Source: Nocardia niwae NBRC 108934 = DSM 45340 | GTDB lineage: Bacteria; Actinomycetota; Actinomycetes; Mycobacteriales; Mycobacteriaceae | Length of the DNA: 64,000 bases | Assembly (NCBI RefSeq): GCF_001613465.1 | Contig: NZ_BDCK01000020.1 | Location: forward strand, 248,001 to 312,000 | Direction: 5' to 3' | Part shown: positions 42,338-50,734 of the stretch, piece after piece | Layout: every line of letters starts with the position of its first letter | How positions within the stretch are numbered: the stretch's first letter is position 1 | Translations under genes and position numbers: made by a program | Notes under the pieces: model-generated | What the model saw: only the letters and a program-made list of their open reading frames with translations | Databases searched by the model: none | Told to the model about the DNA's origin: nothing

Positions 42338-43755
42338 GGTGTTCCTTTGCGCTCATACGACGGCGAGATTTCGGTCCAAGGTGTCGGGAAGGATCGCGCC
42401 GCGGCCCGGCCGGATTCGGCGGCTTCCGAATTCATCGGCGCTACGGGCGGCAAATCTGCTCGGCCGGCGTGACCGGGAGCCGTGTCATTCTCCCCGGGTC
42501 CGGCGTCGAGTGAACCATAGAGATTGTCCCCGAGGGCAGTGTCCAATATCCGCTTCGTCGCGGTGACGACGAGTGCTCGACTCACTTCGTCGGCCGCCCC
42601 GGGCGTGGGGGCGGTACGCGCCGCGACCCGTCCCAGCCCGATTCCCGCGATGATGCCGATCGCGGCCGAGGACAGGAAGCCTCCTGAGGAACCCGCGAAG
42701 TCGACGGACTGACTCGCCACGATGCTGCCCAAAGCTACGCCGACCCACATCAGGCTGGCGTGAAAGCCGAGGGCCTCACCGAGTTCGTCCTCGGACACCA
42801 CGGCATTCATTCGATCACCACTGGCCGGGAATACAGCCCCGGCCAGCGCGCCGATCGCGAAAACGGCTATACCCAGCTCGGTCGTCCCGGGCGCGAACGT
42901 GCAGGGCAATACACCGATTCCGAGTGCTACCAGCAGAACATAGGGCGAGATGGGTTTGGAGATCGCGCCATAGCCGTACCCACCGGCCACGGCGCCGGCC
43001 GCGCCGATGGCCAGCATCAGTCCGATCGAACTCTTGGCGTCGAAATCGTGCATGACCTTGATGACACTCAGTTCCTCCGCGCAGAGGACGGCAGCGGCTG
43101 CGGCGTATCCGAGGCACGGCGCCACGAACCCGGTTTTCAACCAGAGTCGCCCTGGGGCACGTCGTGACACTCGGCTCGTATCGGTGCGCAGCGGCGGGTT
43201 CTGTCGCAATAACACGACCCCGCAACCCACGGCCACCAAGCGAACCACGAGCAGCACCGCCGTCGTGTCCCACATGGTCATTGCCGCGACAGCCAGCGGC
43301 GGCCCGATCAACAGCGACACATCCGCGGTCACCTCGTACGCGGCGAGCGCAGGCCGCCGCTCCCGTTCGGTGGCGGCGACCGTGATGGCCTGTTTTGCGA
43401 CGTTGATGACCGGTATCTCGAACCATCCGGCCAGCGCCGCGAGCAACAGCAATACCGGAAACGGAGCGAATGGCGCGATCAGCCAACAGATCCCGTTCAC
43501 CACGATCGCTGGAGCCATGGTGGGCCGCAAGCCCGATCGATCGAGCCGCGGGCCGCGCCGCAGTTCGGTCCCGGCCATGCACAGGTAGACCACCGTACTC
43601 AAAAGGCCCGCAGCACTGTAGGACAGTTCCAACGTGTGCCGCACGTGCATTACCAGCAACAGCGATTGGGAGTTGAGAACAGTACGGAACAGCAGACTCA
43701 ACAGAATCATATTCCGTACTGTCCGATTTGCCAGAAGCTCTTGGTAGGCTTTCAC
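42316..43755 (-). CDS. MFS transporter
   Basis: A 479-residue major facilitator protein. The first 400 residues contain about 12 hydrophobic helices (ILLSLLFRTVLNSQSLLLVM, AGLLSTVVYLCMAGTELRRG, FPVLLLLAALAGWFEIPVI...). The C-terminal 75 residues are hydrophilic and rich in Ala, Pro and Glu, without helix. Charged family motifs (loop 2-3 ELRRGPRLDRSGLRP) are retained. It sits between the acyltransferase-like gene and the aminotransferase on the same strand and probably exports or imports the compound made by the operon. ATG 43755 is the first start in the frame with family-like sequence. Confidence 0.75.
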   Translation of the reverse strand: MKAYQELLANRTVRNMILLSLLFRTVLNSQSLLLVMHVRHTLELSYSAAGLLSTVVYLCMAGTELRRGPRLDRSGLRPTMAPAIVVNGICWLIAPFAPFPVLLLLAALAGWFEIPVINVAKQAITVAATERERRPALAAYEVTADVSLLIGPPLAVAAMTMWDTTAVLLVVRLVAVGCGVVLLRQNPPLRTDTSRVSRRAPGRLWLKTGFVAPCLGYAAAAAVLCAEELSVIKVMHDFDAKSSIGLMLAIGAAGAVAGGYGYGAISKPISPYVLLVALGIGVLPCTFAPGTTELGIAVFAIGALAGAVFPASGDRMNAVVSEDELGEALGFHASLMWVGVALGSIVASQSVDFAGSSGGFLSSAAIGIIAGIGLGRVAARTAPTPGAADEVSRALVVTATKRILDTALGDNLYGSLDAGPGENDTAPGHAGRADLPPVAPMNSEAAESGRAAARSFPTPWTEISPSYERKGTPWSTRPV

Positions 43756-43886
43756 TCCCGCTCGCCTTTCGGAGTGGAATGCTCACTCCCGCAGGCGGTC
43801 CACGCTGCTTCGATCAGGCGCACGTTCTTCCCGTGTTCGCCGCCATGCCGCTCACGTAGCTCTTTCCGAACCATCGACACGCAGTG

Positions 43887-45677
43887 CTATGCGACGGATG
43901 TCGCCTCGAGCAGGGCGCACAACTCCGGGATGGTGACGGAAATTTCCCGGGCGAATCGGCGCATATGCTGCTCGGCGTTCTCGAGCGCGCTGAGAAAGAC
44001 GTTGAAGCTGCCGGGCTTCACGATGTAGCCGATCCCGATGCATCGGTCGGTAATCGGCCCGAAACCGAAGAATCGAACATCGACCGAGGACACGGCACTG
44101 GTGCTGAGATAGTCATCACGCAGAATCCTCCAGCCGGGAGATTCGTAGATCTCGTGCGGCGCGTCGCCGCGGTGCCGCTGGATTCGCTGCAACTCCGCGA
44201 GGTGCCGTTCGGGAGCACGCCCGGCCTGGCAGTCCCTGGTGTTGGCGACGTGCGCCGCCGCCGCGGCACGGAGCGCTTCGGCCCGAGCGGTCGCGGTGGC
44301 CGTCGAGTCGTTCATCAACGCCACGAAGCGAACGACTTCGGGGGTGACCACCCGGAGGGCCTCCGTGCGGCCGTGGCGGTAATGCCGCACGGCAACGGAT
44401 TCGTAGGAACTGCCGAGCAATCCTCTGGATCGTTGATGCGCCAGTTGGTAAGCCATCTGCACCAACGCATCCGGTGAAATTCCGAGACGCTTCGCCCGGT
44501 CCGAGCCGAAGTCGTCGAACGCCACGACCTCCGTGGCGGTCCCAGCCGCTTGCTTGCCGAAATCAGCTGAAGCCTGGCGAATCTCGTGCCGCTGGTTCTC
44601 GTCGAGACGGAACTCGATCGGTGAAGTAGCGGGCGCTCGGCCGGACTTGTCCGCCGCGAGGGCCGTCACATCCGCCAGAATCGCGTCGCAGAAACCTGCC
44701 ACGGTGGTCCCGTCCAGGCCGGACTCCTCGATGTTGACCCCTGCGCGACCATCGGCGAACACGATGAATGTCAACGCTTTGTCGTACCAGCGGTTCCCGC
44801 CGTCACCATGCATGAGCTGGTTACAAGCCGCGAGTTCGTCTCGGGGTGCGAAGTCCTCGAGCGCGACGCAGAACAGTGCTGTTTCGATCGTCTCGAGCGC
44901 TGCGACGTTGTCCGGATCTTCGATGAGGGCTTGGCGGATCGTCGCCCATGCCGCGCGTGGTTTCGTGGTCAGGGCTCCCGGGAACGGCTCCGTGGCCGGG
45001 CTTGCTCCCGTGATCGCGTCCAAGCCCGCGATCAGGTCCTCGATCGCATGCGGGGCGCCGTCAGCTGCGAAGATGTCCATTCGGAACGCCTGACGCCGGG
45101 AGAGGACGACGATGTGCCGGGCCGTCGACGGGCCGGGTTGCGCGGCACTGTACACAGAGCGCACGGTGTCGCTTCCGACGCCGGGAATCCTGGTGGTGGA
45201 GAAGAGGCACCTGTTCTGATGCATGGACAGCGCACGCCCGCGCAGCGTCACGGGCGATACCATCTCGGCGTCGAGTTCGAGTTTGTACGCGGCGGCGCGC
45301 GCGATCAATTCGGCGGCACGTTCCAGTTGCCCGCGCTCGGAGTCGGTGAACAAAAAGAAAGAATTCGCGTTGAACGCGATATTTTCCCGATAACCGAGAT
45401 AGCGAGACGCCCAGAATTCGTCGAGCCAACTGTGAACACCGGGCGACTTATCGAATCGCTCGATTTCGGCCTGCCACGTCCGCGCCGGACTGTCCGGCGC
45501 CAGGAACTGCTCCACACGCGCCGCAGTGGCAGTCATTTCCTCGTCGTTCAGCAACGGCGAGCACCGCCGGAGAAACCGCTCACACGTTTCTTCCAGCGAC
45601 GGGATGGGCAGCCTCGGCAATTGCTCGTCGTAATCGAATGTGCCGACCGACATCTCGACGGCGAGTTTCTCGTTCAC
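43887..45677 (-). CDS. Choline/carnitine O-acyltransferase-like protein lacking the catalytic His
   Basis: A 596-residue protein matching the carnitine acyltransferase family over its whole length: LPRLPIPSLEETCERFLRRCSPLLNDEE at the start, FDKSPGVHSWLDEFWASRYLGYRENIAFNANSFF, ACNQLMHGDGGNRWYDKALTFIVFADG, and QLAHQRSRGLLGSSYESVAVRHYRHGRTEALRVV at the CoA/choline-contact end. In this family the catalytic His normally follows a Glu (EH). Here the segment reads NIEESGLDGTT, with E318 at the His position. It may be an inactive scaffold or use another base. GTG 45677 or ATG 45653 may be the true start. First gene of the operon. Confidence 0.75.
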   Translation of the reverse strand: MNEKLAVEMSVGTFDYDEQLPRLPIPSLEETCERFLRRCSPLLNDEEMTATAARVEQFLAPDSPARTWQAEIERFDKSPGVHSWLDEFWASRYLGYRENIAFNANSFFLFTDSERGQLERAAELIARAAAYKLELDAEMVSPVTLRGRALSMHQNRCLFSTTRIPGVGSDTVRSVYSAAQPGPSTARHIVVLSRRQAFRMDIFAADGAPHAIEDLIAGLDAITGASPATEPFPGALTTKPRAAWATIRQALIEDPDNVAALETIETALFCVALEDFAPRDELAACNQLMHGDGGNRWYDKALTFIVFADGRAGVNIEESGLDGTTVAGFCDAILADVTALAADKSGRAPATSPIEFRLDENQRHEIRQASADFGKQAAGTATEVVAFDDFGSDRAKRLGISPDALVQMAYQLAHQRSRGLLGSSYESVAVRHYRHGRTEALRVVTPEVVRFVALMNDSTATATARAEALRAAAAAHVANTRDCQAGRAPERHLAELQRIQRHRGDAPHEIYESPGWRILRDDYLSTSAVSSVDVRFFGFGPITDRCIGIGYIVKPGSFNVFLSALENAEQHMRRFAREISVTIPELCALLEATSVA

Positions 45678-45748
45678 CGCCAGATTGTCGCATCATCACC
45701 GCAGCGACTGGCGCCAACAGTGGGAATGTCGAGGCAAGTCTATTTACC

Positions 45749-45770
45749 AGCGAATGGCATACCATTCGCT
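45749..45770. promoter_or_regulatory. Inverted repeat upstream of the acyltransferase operon
   Basis: AGCGAATGG-CATA-CCATTCGCT is a perfect inverted repeat with 9-bp arms, 72 nt upstream of the first gene of the operon. It resembles a regulator site but no matching regulator is adjacent. Confidence 0.45.
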
Positions 45771-46217
45771 ACGTTATGTCGAGCCGACCCTGCCATGCGC
45801 CTGCAGCAAGCGCACTGCGGGTGAAGCAGCGGCGCGACTTTCAGTACACGATTTCCGATGACTTCCCTTCCGGCATCCGCAGCGGAAATGCGAGTTCGAC
45901 CCATCGGTAACGAGCCGCCGGTCGATAGGCCGCTGAGATCTAGCGCGAGGTAGTTCGGTCGCGTGGGTCGAAGAATGGATCGATCCTGTACCAGGTGACA
46001 ATTCCAGGTGCCCCATGGCGCTGGGCGAAACATACCCTCTCGTCGCGTCCACGGTGCCCATTGCCGCCGCCTCTCGAGCGGCGGCAACTCGCACACAGCC
46101 GGACGATCGCCACGATAGGACGACCCCTCCGCGCTCCCCGATGGTCGAAACCGGCTACTCCCGCCTGTCCGCGGACCGCATTTCGACGAGCGAGACGGAT
46201 CCGGCCATTCCGTGCGA
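45771..46217. other. Intergenic region without a supported gene
   Basis: Open frames cover the region on several strands but each is interrupted by a stop or lacks a ribosome site. One minus-strand frame with a CASC pair is discussed among rejected items. Confidence 0.4.
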
Positions 46218-46535
46218 TCAGGCGCAGACGCGATTGAGCTCGTCGGTGTAAGGGTTGAGGTCGGCGACGTTGTCATCCACCAGCGCAGTGGCGTAGGCGG
46301 TGATGGCATCCTTCTCCGCGCCCTGAGCCGAGTCGGCCAGGCCGCTCAGCCTGTCGGACAACGCAGTCGCGGTCGCCTCGTCCAGGGTGCCGCCGCTCGT
46401 GTCGATCGCGACGTTGATCAACTCGATGGCCCTTGCGCACTGGAGGGACTGCGCCTGTGCGGGTGCCGCGGGCAGGAAGAGTAGGGCGGCAGCGGCTGCG
46501 GACAGCACAGCGGCGAAGGACGTCGACTTGATCAT
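46218..46535 (-). CDS. Small secreted protein
   Basis: A 105-residue protein. Residues 1-28 are a signal peptide (FAAVLSAAAAALLFLPAAPAQA) with an Ala-x-Ala site. The mature part is a compact helical domain with two cysteines: C33 (QCARAIELINVAIDTSGG) and the penultimate residue C104 (ELNRVCA), likely disulfide-bonded. It has no recognised family. Divergent from the type III PKS gene with a 339-nt spacer. Confidence 0.65.
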   Translation of the reverse strand: MIKSTSFAAVLSAAAAALLFLPAAPAQAQSLQCARAIELINVAIDTSGGTLDEATATALSDRLSGLADSAQGAEKDAITAYATALVDDNVADLNPYTDELNRVCA

Positions 46536-46874
46536 GATTTCCTCTCAGAGTGTCGGCACGATCGTAGCGGCACGGCGGGGCACCGGGAACTTCGCTCTCG
46601 CTGCCACCAACGGGAACATCCGCGCCCGATCATGTTGCCGTTCCGCCATTCGTATCGGGAACGGCCGACGTCGGAACGGCCAGAGGTGGACGTATCGCCG
46701 CGGCGCGCGACATCGAGCGTGAGTCGGCCGCGAGCTGTGACAAGGAACATCGATGACCAGCGTCGGACGCAGGGGTGGGCATCCATCCCCCTTGGGTGCC
46801 TAGTTGCCGAGTATTCGCCAGCCGACGATTGGAGTGCGCATTCCCCCATCGCTCCAGCGAGGAAGAACGGGCAC

Positions 46875-48035
46875 ATGTCAATTGCCATCGACCAGACGCT
46901 TCCCACCCGCACGCCTGCGCGAACGCACGAACACGCGATTCCGCCGACGACCGTTCCCGTCATCGAAGCGATCGCGACCGGTGCGCCCGGCCTGGTCCTC
47001 GACCAGTCCGACGCAGCGGACTGGATGGCTGAACAATTCAGCGATCCGGAGCAGCGATCCCGCATCAGACGCATTTTCCGCAAGTCCATGATCAACACCC
47101 GGCGATTCGCGGTCGACCCGTTGAATCCTCGACTTCATGCTCCCAACGGCAAACCAGCGACGATTCGGGATCGCATGCAGTTGTTCTACCGCCACGCCGT
47201 TCCGTTGACGGTCGATGTGGCGCGGCGCGCGCTCGCGGATATCGACCCGGACGACGTCGGGCTTCTCGTGTTCGCCACGAGCACCGGCGTCATCGCGCCC
47301 GGCGTCGACGTCGCGGTCGTCGAAGAACTCGGGCTACCTCGGTCGGTGGCTCGCCTGGTGGTCAACTTCATGGGCTGCGCGGCGGCGATGAACGGCATCC
47401 GCACCGCCTCGGACTTCGTCCGGGCCAATCCGGGCAAGAAGGCGATGGTCCTGTGCATCGAACTCAACTCGGTGCATGCCGTCCCCGTCGAAGACGTCGA
47501 CGACGCGGTGATCCGCAGCCTGTTCGGCGACGGCTGCGGCGCGGTCGTCATCGGCGCAAAACCCAGGGCGCAACAGGCCGAAGCGGGGACGATCGTCATC
47601 CGGGACAAATTCACCCATCTGTTCGAGGCCACCGAGGACGGCATCGCCGTCGGCATCGACCACGACGGCATCACCTGCCAGCTGTCGGAGAACGTACCCC
47701 GGTACATCTACAACGGCGTTGCACCTGTCGTCGGAGAAGTATTGCACCGCAACGGTTTGCGGCAGTCGGACATCGATGTGTGGGCAATCCACCCGGGCGG
47801 CCCGAAGATCTTGCTCGAATCCGCGCGATCGCTCGGCCTCCCGCCCGAAGCCGCGTCGACGAGCTGGCAGGTTCTCGGCGAATACGGGAACATGTCGAGC
47901 GTCGCGTTGATCTTCGTGCTCGAACGGATAACCGGTCGAACGGAGACGAACCAGCCGATCTCGACCGGCGTCGCATTCTCCTTCGCACCAGGAGTCACGA
48001 TGGAGGGATTCCTCTTCGACGTCGTCCACCGGTGA
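46875..48035 (+). CDS. Type III polyketide synthase (chalcone/stilbene synthase family)
   Basis: A 386-residue thiolase-fold enzyme. The Cys-His-Asn triad is intact: C168 in NFMGCAAAMNGIRTA, H306 in WAIHPGGPKILLE and N339 in GEYGNMSS. The layout matches mycobacterial type III PKSs that condense long-chain acyl-CoA starters with malonyl-CoA to give pyrones or resorcinols. ATG 46875 starts the family-like sequence; the upstream in-frame extension is Arg-rich. It is monocistronic, facing away from the secreted protein gene, on the right-hand edge of the island. No oxidase or methyltransferase is adjacent. Confidence 0.88.
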   Translation: MSIAIDQTLPTRTPARTHEHAIPPTTVPVIEAIATGAPGLVLDQSDAADWMAEQFSDPEQRSRIRRIFRKSMINTRRFAVDPLNPRLHAPNGKPATIRDRMQLFYRHAVPLTVDVARRALADIDPDDVGLLVFATSTGVIAPGVDVAVVEELGLPRSVARLVVNFMGCAAAMNGIRTASDFVRANPGKKAMVLCIELNSVHAVPVEDVDDAVIRSLFGDGCGAVVIGAKPRAQQAEAGTIVIRDKFTHLFEATEDGIAVGIDHDGITCQLSENVPRYIYNGVAPVVGEVLHRNGLRQSDIDVWAIHPGGPKILLESARSLGLPPEAASTSWQVLGEYGNMSSVALIFVLERITGRTETNQPISTGVAFSFAPGVTMEGFLFDVVHR

Positions 48036-48069
48036 GTGTGCCCGGCTCTCGAAGTCGTTGGTGATTGTG

Positions 48070-48257
48070 CAAGGTAGCCGCCGATGTGAGCGCGAGTGCG
48101 CCACTGTCCGCAGCTCGCGCTCCCGAAGGTCGGGGAAGTACCTGATGCGGGTGAGGTAGCCGTCGATGGTTTGCCGGCTCCGGTTCTCGCGGCGCAGCTC
48201 CGTCGCGAAGTCCTCCGCAAGCTCTCGGATGTCGTCCAGATCCAGCCCGTCCGGGTT
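48070..48257 (-). pseudogene. Integrase (tyrosine recombinase) N-terminal remnant
   Basis: The minus strand after a TAG at 48258-48260 reads DIRELAEDFATELRRENRS, then RQTIDGYLTRIRYFPDLRER. This is the SAM-like core-binding domain pattern of tyrosine recombinases. No catalytic half remains; the frame runs into DNA antisense to the PKS gene. It lies about 90 nt from the 3' end of a tRNA gene, the usual place for an integrase of an integrated element. Confidence 0.5.
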
Positions 48258-48344
48258 CTACCGGCAAAATACATTGCTGCCAGTGCACTGTTCTGCATCA
48301 ACTCGGCTGTCGAGTTCGACGTTTCCCAGTTCAGGGCAGGTTTG

Positions 48345-48418
48345 TGGGGCGGGCGGGGCTCGAACCCGCGACCAATGGATTATGAGTCCACGGCTCTAAC
48401 CGACTGAGCTACCGCCCC
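48345..48418 (-). tRNA. tRNA-Met (CAT)
   Basis: A complete cloverleaf on the minus strand: acceptor GGGGCGG/CCGCCCC, D arm GCTC/GAGC, anticodon stem GTGGA/TCCAT with loop CTCATAA (anticodon CAT), T arm GCGGG-TTCGAGC-CCCGC, discriminator A, no encoded CCA. CAT could also be a lysidine-modified Ile2 tRNA, but the acceptor pattern fits Met better. Confidence 0.92.
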
Positions 48419-48529
48419 GTGCCGCGGGAACCGCGAGCGTTGGGGATGCTACCGGGTTCGGTGGGCCGGGGACCAGTCGGAGGGGATGGCCTAGGGTGGG
48501 TGGGTCGGAAACTTACTGGAGGGTCAGGT

Positions 48530-48979
48530 ATGGCCGGTCTGTTCACGAAGGTGCTGAAGGCGCATCAGTGGGTGTACGAGAACAGTGGTGGGCTGGTGGG
48601 GCATCGGCTGCTGCTGGGGAATCCGACGCTGCTGCTGCGGACGGTGGGGCGCAAGTCCGGCAAGGAGCGGACGTCGGCGCTGACCTACGCGCGCGATGGC
48701 GCGGACTATCTGGTGACGGCGTCCAACGGCGGGTCGCCGCGGCCGCCGGGATGGCTGGCGAATCTGAAGGCGCGACCGGAGTGCGAGATCCAGGTCGGGC
48801 GGCGGAAACTGACGGTGCGGGCCCGGGCGACGCTGCCGGATGATCCCGAGTACACCCGGCGGTGGGAGCTCGTCGACAGGGTGAACAAAGGTCGCTACAG
48901 CGCCTATCAGAAGCTGACCAAGCGGCCCATCGCGGTCGTGGTGTTGACCCCGGCGCAGCAGGGTCAGCCCTCGCGGTAG
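48530..48979 (+). CDS. Deazaflavin (F420)-dependent nitroreductase family protein (Ddn-like)
   Basis: A 149-residue split beta-barrel protein with the Ddn signature: GHRLLLGNPTLLLRTVGRKSGKERTSALTYARDGADYLVTASNGGSPRPPGWLANLKA. The KSGKERT and GG..PPGW segments form the F420 binding site in mycobacterial homologues. It may reduce quinones or nitro compounds with F420H2. ATG 48530 is preferred. Its end overlaps the 3' end of the convergent small membrane protein gene by 16 nt. It lies just outside the tRNA-bounded island. Confidence 0.85.
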   Translation: MAGLFTKVLKAHQWVYENSGGLVGHRLLLGNPTLLLRTVGRKSGKERTSALTYARDGADYLVTASNGGSPRPPGWLANLKARPECEIQVGRRKLTVRARATLPDDPEYTRRWELVDRVNKGRYSAYQKLTKRPIAVVVLTPAQQGQPSR

Positions 48980-49125
48980 TCCTCGTCCCAGTCGTCGTAG
49001 TCCTCGACGTCGTCCCGGTCGTCCCATGGCTCGGCTTCCTTCGGTGGCCGGCTGGCGAACTGCACGACAGCGACCACGAAGCCGAGGACCACGATGACGA
49101 TACCGACGACGAGCAGAGTTTCCAC
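48964..49125 (-). CDS. Small membrane protein with acidic tail
   Basis: A 53-residue protein too short for routine ORF calling. The N-terminus is one transmembrane helix (VETLLVVGIVIVVLGFVVAVVQF). The C-terminus is strongly acidic and aromatic (EPWDDRDDVEDYDDWDEDY). GTG 49125 follows a GGGTGCCGGG stretch. The end overlaps the Ddn-like gene by 16 nt. This one-helix plus acidic-tail layout is typical of small actinobacterial membrane proteins of unknown function. Confidence 0.6.
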   Translation of the reverse strand: METLLVVGIVIVVLGFVVAVVQFASRPPKEAEPWDDRDDVEDYDDWDEDYREG

Positions 49126-49183
49126 CCCGGCACCCTAGCGCCGTCGCCGGGACCGCGCACTACGTCAATTGTCCAGTTCGCCG

Positions 49184-49206
49184 CTTTGTTCACACTGTTA
49201 ACAAAG
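49184..49206. repeat. Inverted repeat at the 3' end of the oxidoreductase gene
   Basis: CTTTGTT-N9-AACAAAG, a 7-bp-arm inverted repeat spanning the stop codon of the 49190-50185 gene. It may be a terminator stem or an operator for the small membrane gene. Confidence 0.35.
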
Positions 49207-50185
49207 TGCGCCCTAACGCTGCCCGCGACTCGATGGCGGCATGCGCCCGATCGGCCTCGTCGAGCGGGAAGGTCTGACCGACGACGACCTCCAAGCGTCC
49301 CGCGGCTACCTCGTCCTGGGCGCGCCGGGCCAGCGCCTGCCAATCGATGCCCGCGCCGGTGACGTCGAACAGTCCGTAGACGGCGATGCCGCGCGCCGCC
49401 GCGGCCTCCCGGTCCAGTGCGGCGAATTCGCCTGCGGCAGCGCCGTATCCGAGGAAACGCCCGCCATCCGCGGCAATCGAGAGGGCCGCCTCGCCCAGCG
49501 CGCCACCTGCGCCGTCGAGCACCACGTGCGCGCCTGCGCCCCCGGTCGCCGCCCGCGCCTTCGCCGCCCAGCCGGGCTCGGAGTAGTCGACCACCGCGGT
49601 CGCGCCGAGTCGCTCGGCCAGTTCCAGCTTGCGGGCGCCGCGCGCGGCCGCGACGACGTTCGCGCCCGCCGCGCGAGCCAGCTGGATCAGCAAAACGCCC
49701 AGCCCGCCTGCCGCGGCGGTGATCAAGACCCATTCCCCCGGCTGGACGGCGGCGCGGTCGAACACGGCGAACGCCGTACGGCCGTCGTGGGTGAGCGCGA
49801 CGGCCTGCGTCGCGGTCAGCCCCTCGGGCAACGCGACCAGCGTCTCCGCCTTGGCCAGCGCTTTCTCGGCGTAACCGCCGATCGGCAAGCCTCCACCGAT
49901 GCCGCTGGCCGCGGTGGGCGTCGACACGCGCTTGCCCACCCAGGCCGGGTCGACGCCGGGTCCGACCGAAGCGACCACACCGGCGATCGCGCCGCCGGGC
50001 ACGTAGGGCAGCTCGATCGCGAAGAAATCGGTGCCCCAGCCCGACCGCAGCCGAGTGTCCAGGAACATCACATCCGCGGCGGCCACATCGATGACCACCT
50101 CCCCCGGTCCGGCCACCGGATCCGGTAGCTCGCGCACCACAAGTACTTCCGGCCCACCGAACTCATCGGCTTGTACAGCCCGCAT
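49190..50185 (-). CDS. MDR-superfamily quinone oxidoreductase-like NADPH oxidoreductase
   Basis: A 331-residue medium-chain dehydrogenase/reductase of the zeta-crystallin/quinone reductase type. The N-terminal catalytic fold (MRAVQADEFGGPEVLVVRELP, PGEVVIDV, RLRSGWG) lacks the structural and catalytic zinc cysteines. The Rossmann motif is ITAAAGGLGVLLIQLARAAGANVVAAARG. It probably reduces quinones or enones with NADPH. ATG 50185 is the family start. Confidence 0.85.
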   Translation of the reverse strand: MRAVQADEFGGPEVLVVRELPDPVAGPGEVVIDVAAADVMFLDTRLRSGWGTDFFAIELPYVPGGAIAGVVASVGPGVDPAWVGKRVSTPTAASGIGGGLPIGGYAEKALAKAETLVALPEGLTATQAVALTHDGRTAFAVFDRAAVQPGEWVLITAAAGGLGVLLIQLARAAGANVVAAARGARKLELAERLGATAVVDYSEPGWAAKARAATGGAGAHVVLDGAGGALGEAALSIAADGGRFLGYGAAAGEFAALDREAAAARGIAVYGLFDVTGAGIDWQALARRAQDEVAAGRLEVVVGQTFPLDEADRAHAAIESRAALGRTLLTV

Positions 50186-50265
50186 GACACATCCTTCGTC
50201 GTTTCCTGCCGTCTCGGACGAAGATCAGCATGAAACCTGAAGTCGTGTTGAGGTCAAATCGCGCG

Positions 50266-50385
50266 TCAGGAACCGCCACCGCAACTGGAACTGCTGCCCC
50301 CGCCGCAACTGGAACTGCTGCCGCCACCGCAACTGGAACTGCTGCCGCCGCCACAGCTGGAACTGCTGCCGCCACCGCAGCTGCT
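50266..50385. repeat. 24-bp tandem coding repeat
   Basis: About five direct copies of a 24-bp unit encoding GSSSSCGG inside the 3' end of the membrane protein gene. Units differ at silent positions (CAACTGGAACTG versus CAGCTGGAACTG type), so the repeat is old enough to have drifted. Confidence 0.85.
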
Positions 50386-50691
50386 CCCGGTTCCACCGCC
50401 ACAACCGTTGCCGTGGTGATGGTGGTCGTGATGGTGGTGGTGATGCCCGCCGCCGCCGTGCGGCTGGTCGAATCCGCCGACCAGTCCGGCTCCGCCGGCC
50501 GCCCAGAACGGATCTGTGGAACCCCCCTCGTTGTATCCCCCGCTTCGGTATCCGCTGTTCCACCCACCGTACGGTGGCGGCGGCAGGTACCGGTTGCGCT
50601 GCGAGCGAATGATGACGACCACGACGATGATCGGGACCGCCACGAGGAGCAGCACCATCAAAAGGACGAACAGAAGGATGAGTGCGCTCAT
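50266..50691 (-). CDS. Membrane-anchored His/Cys/Ser-Gly repeat protein
   Basis: A 141-residue protein. Residues 1-30 are a transmembrane helix (LILLFVLLMVLLLVAVPIIVVVVII), followed by a Tyr/Gly/Pro-rich stretch (residues 35-75), a histidine cluster (HHHHHHDHHHH) and a cysteine-containing repeat: about five copies of an eight-residue GSSSSCGG unit (50266-50385 as DNA). The composition suggests a metal-binding envelope protein; this is inferred, not shown. ATG 50691 faces the GRDP-like gene 44 nt away, so they probably share a promoter region. Confidence 0.65.
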   Translation of the reverse strand: MSALILLFVLLMVLLLVAVPIIVVVVIIRSQRNRYLPPPPYGGWNSGYRSGGYNEGGSTDPFWAAGGAGLVGGFDQPHGGGGHHHHHHDHHHHGNGCGGGTGSSCGGGSSSSCGGGSSSSCGGGSSSSCGGGSSSSCGGGS

Positions 50692-50734
50692 GTCAGAACG
50701 GTAGCGGCACATCGGCGCGCACGTACAGTGAACT

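Noticed and set aside
45900..46245. A minus-strand frame reading GRPIVAIVRLCASCRRS and, after an in-frame TAG, RWVELAFPLRMPEGKSS
   Set aside because: It contains a CxxC pair and looks partly coding, but it is interrupted by a stop, lacks a good ribosome site and matches no family I know. A BLASTX of this stretch would decide whether it is a pseudogene.
48345..48418. A direct repeat (att site) of the tRNA 3' end on the other side of the island
   Set aside because: I could not find a second copy of GGTTCGAGCCCCGCC-type sequence by eye in the window, so I do not claim island borders at base precision.
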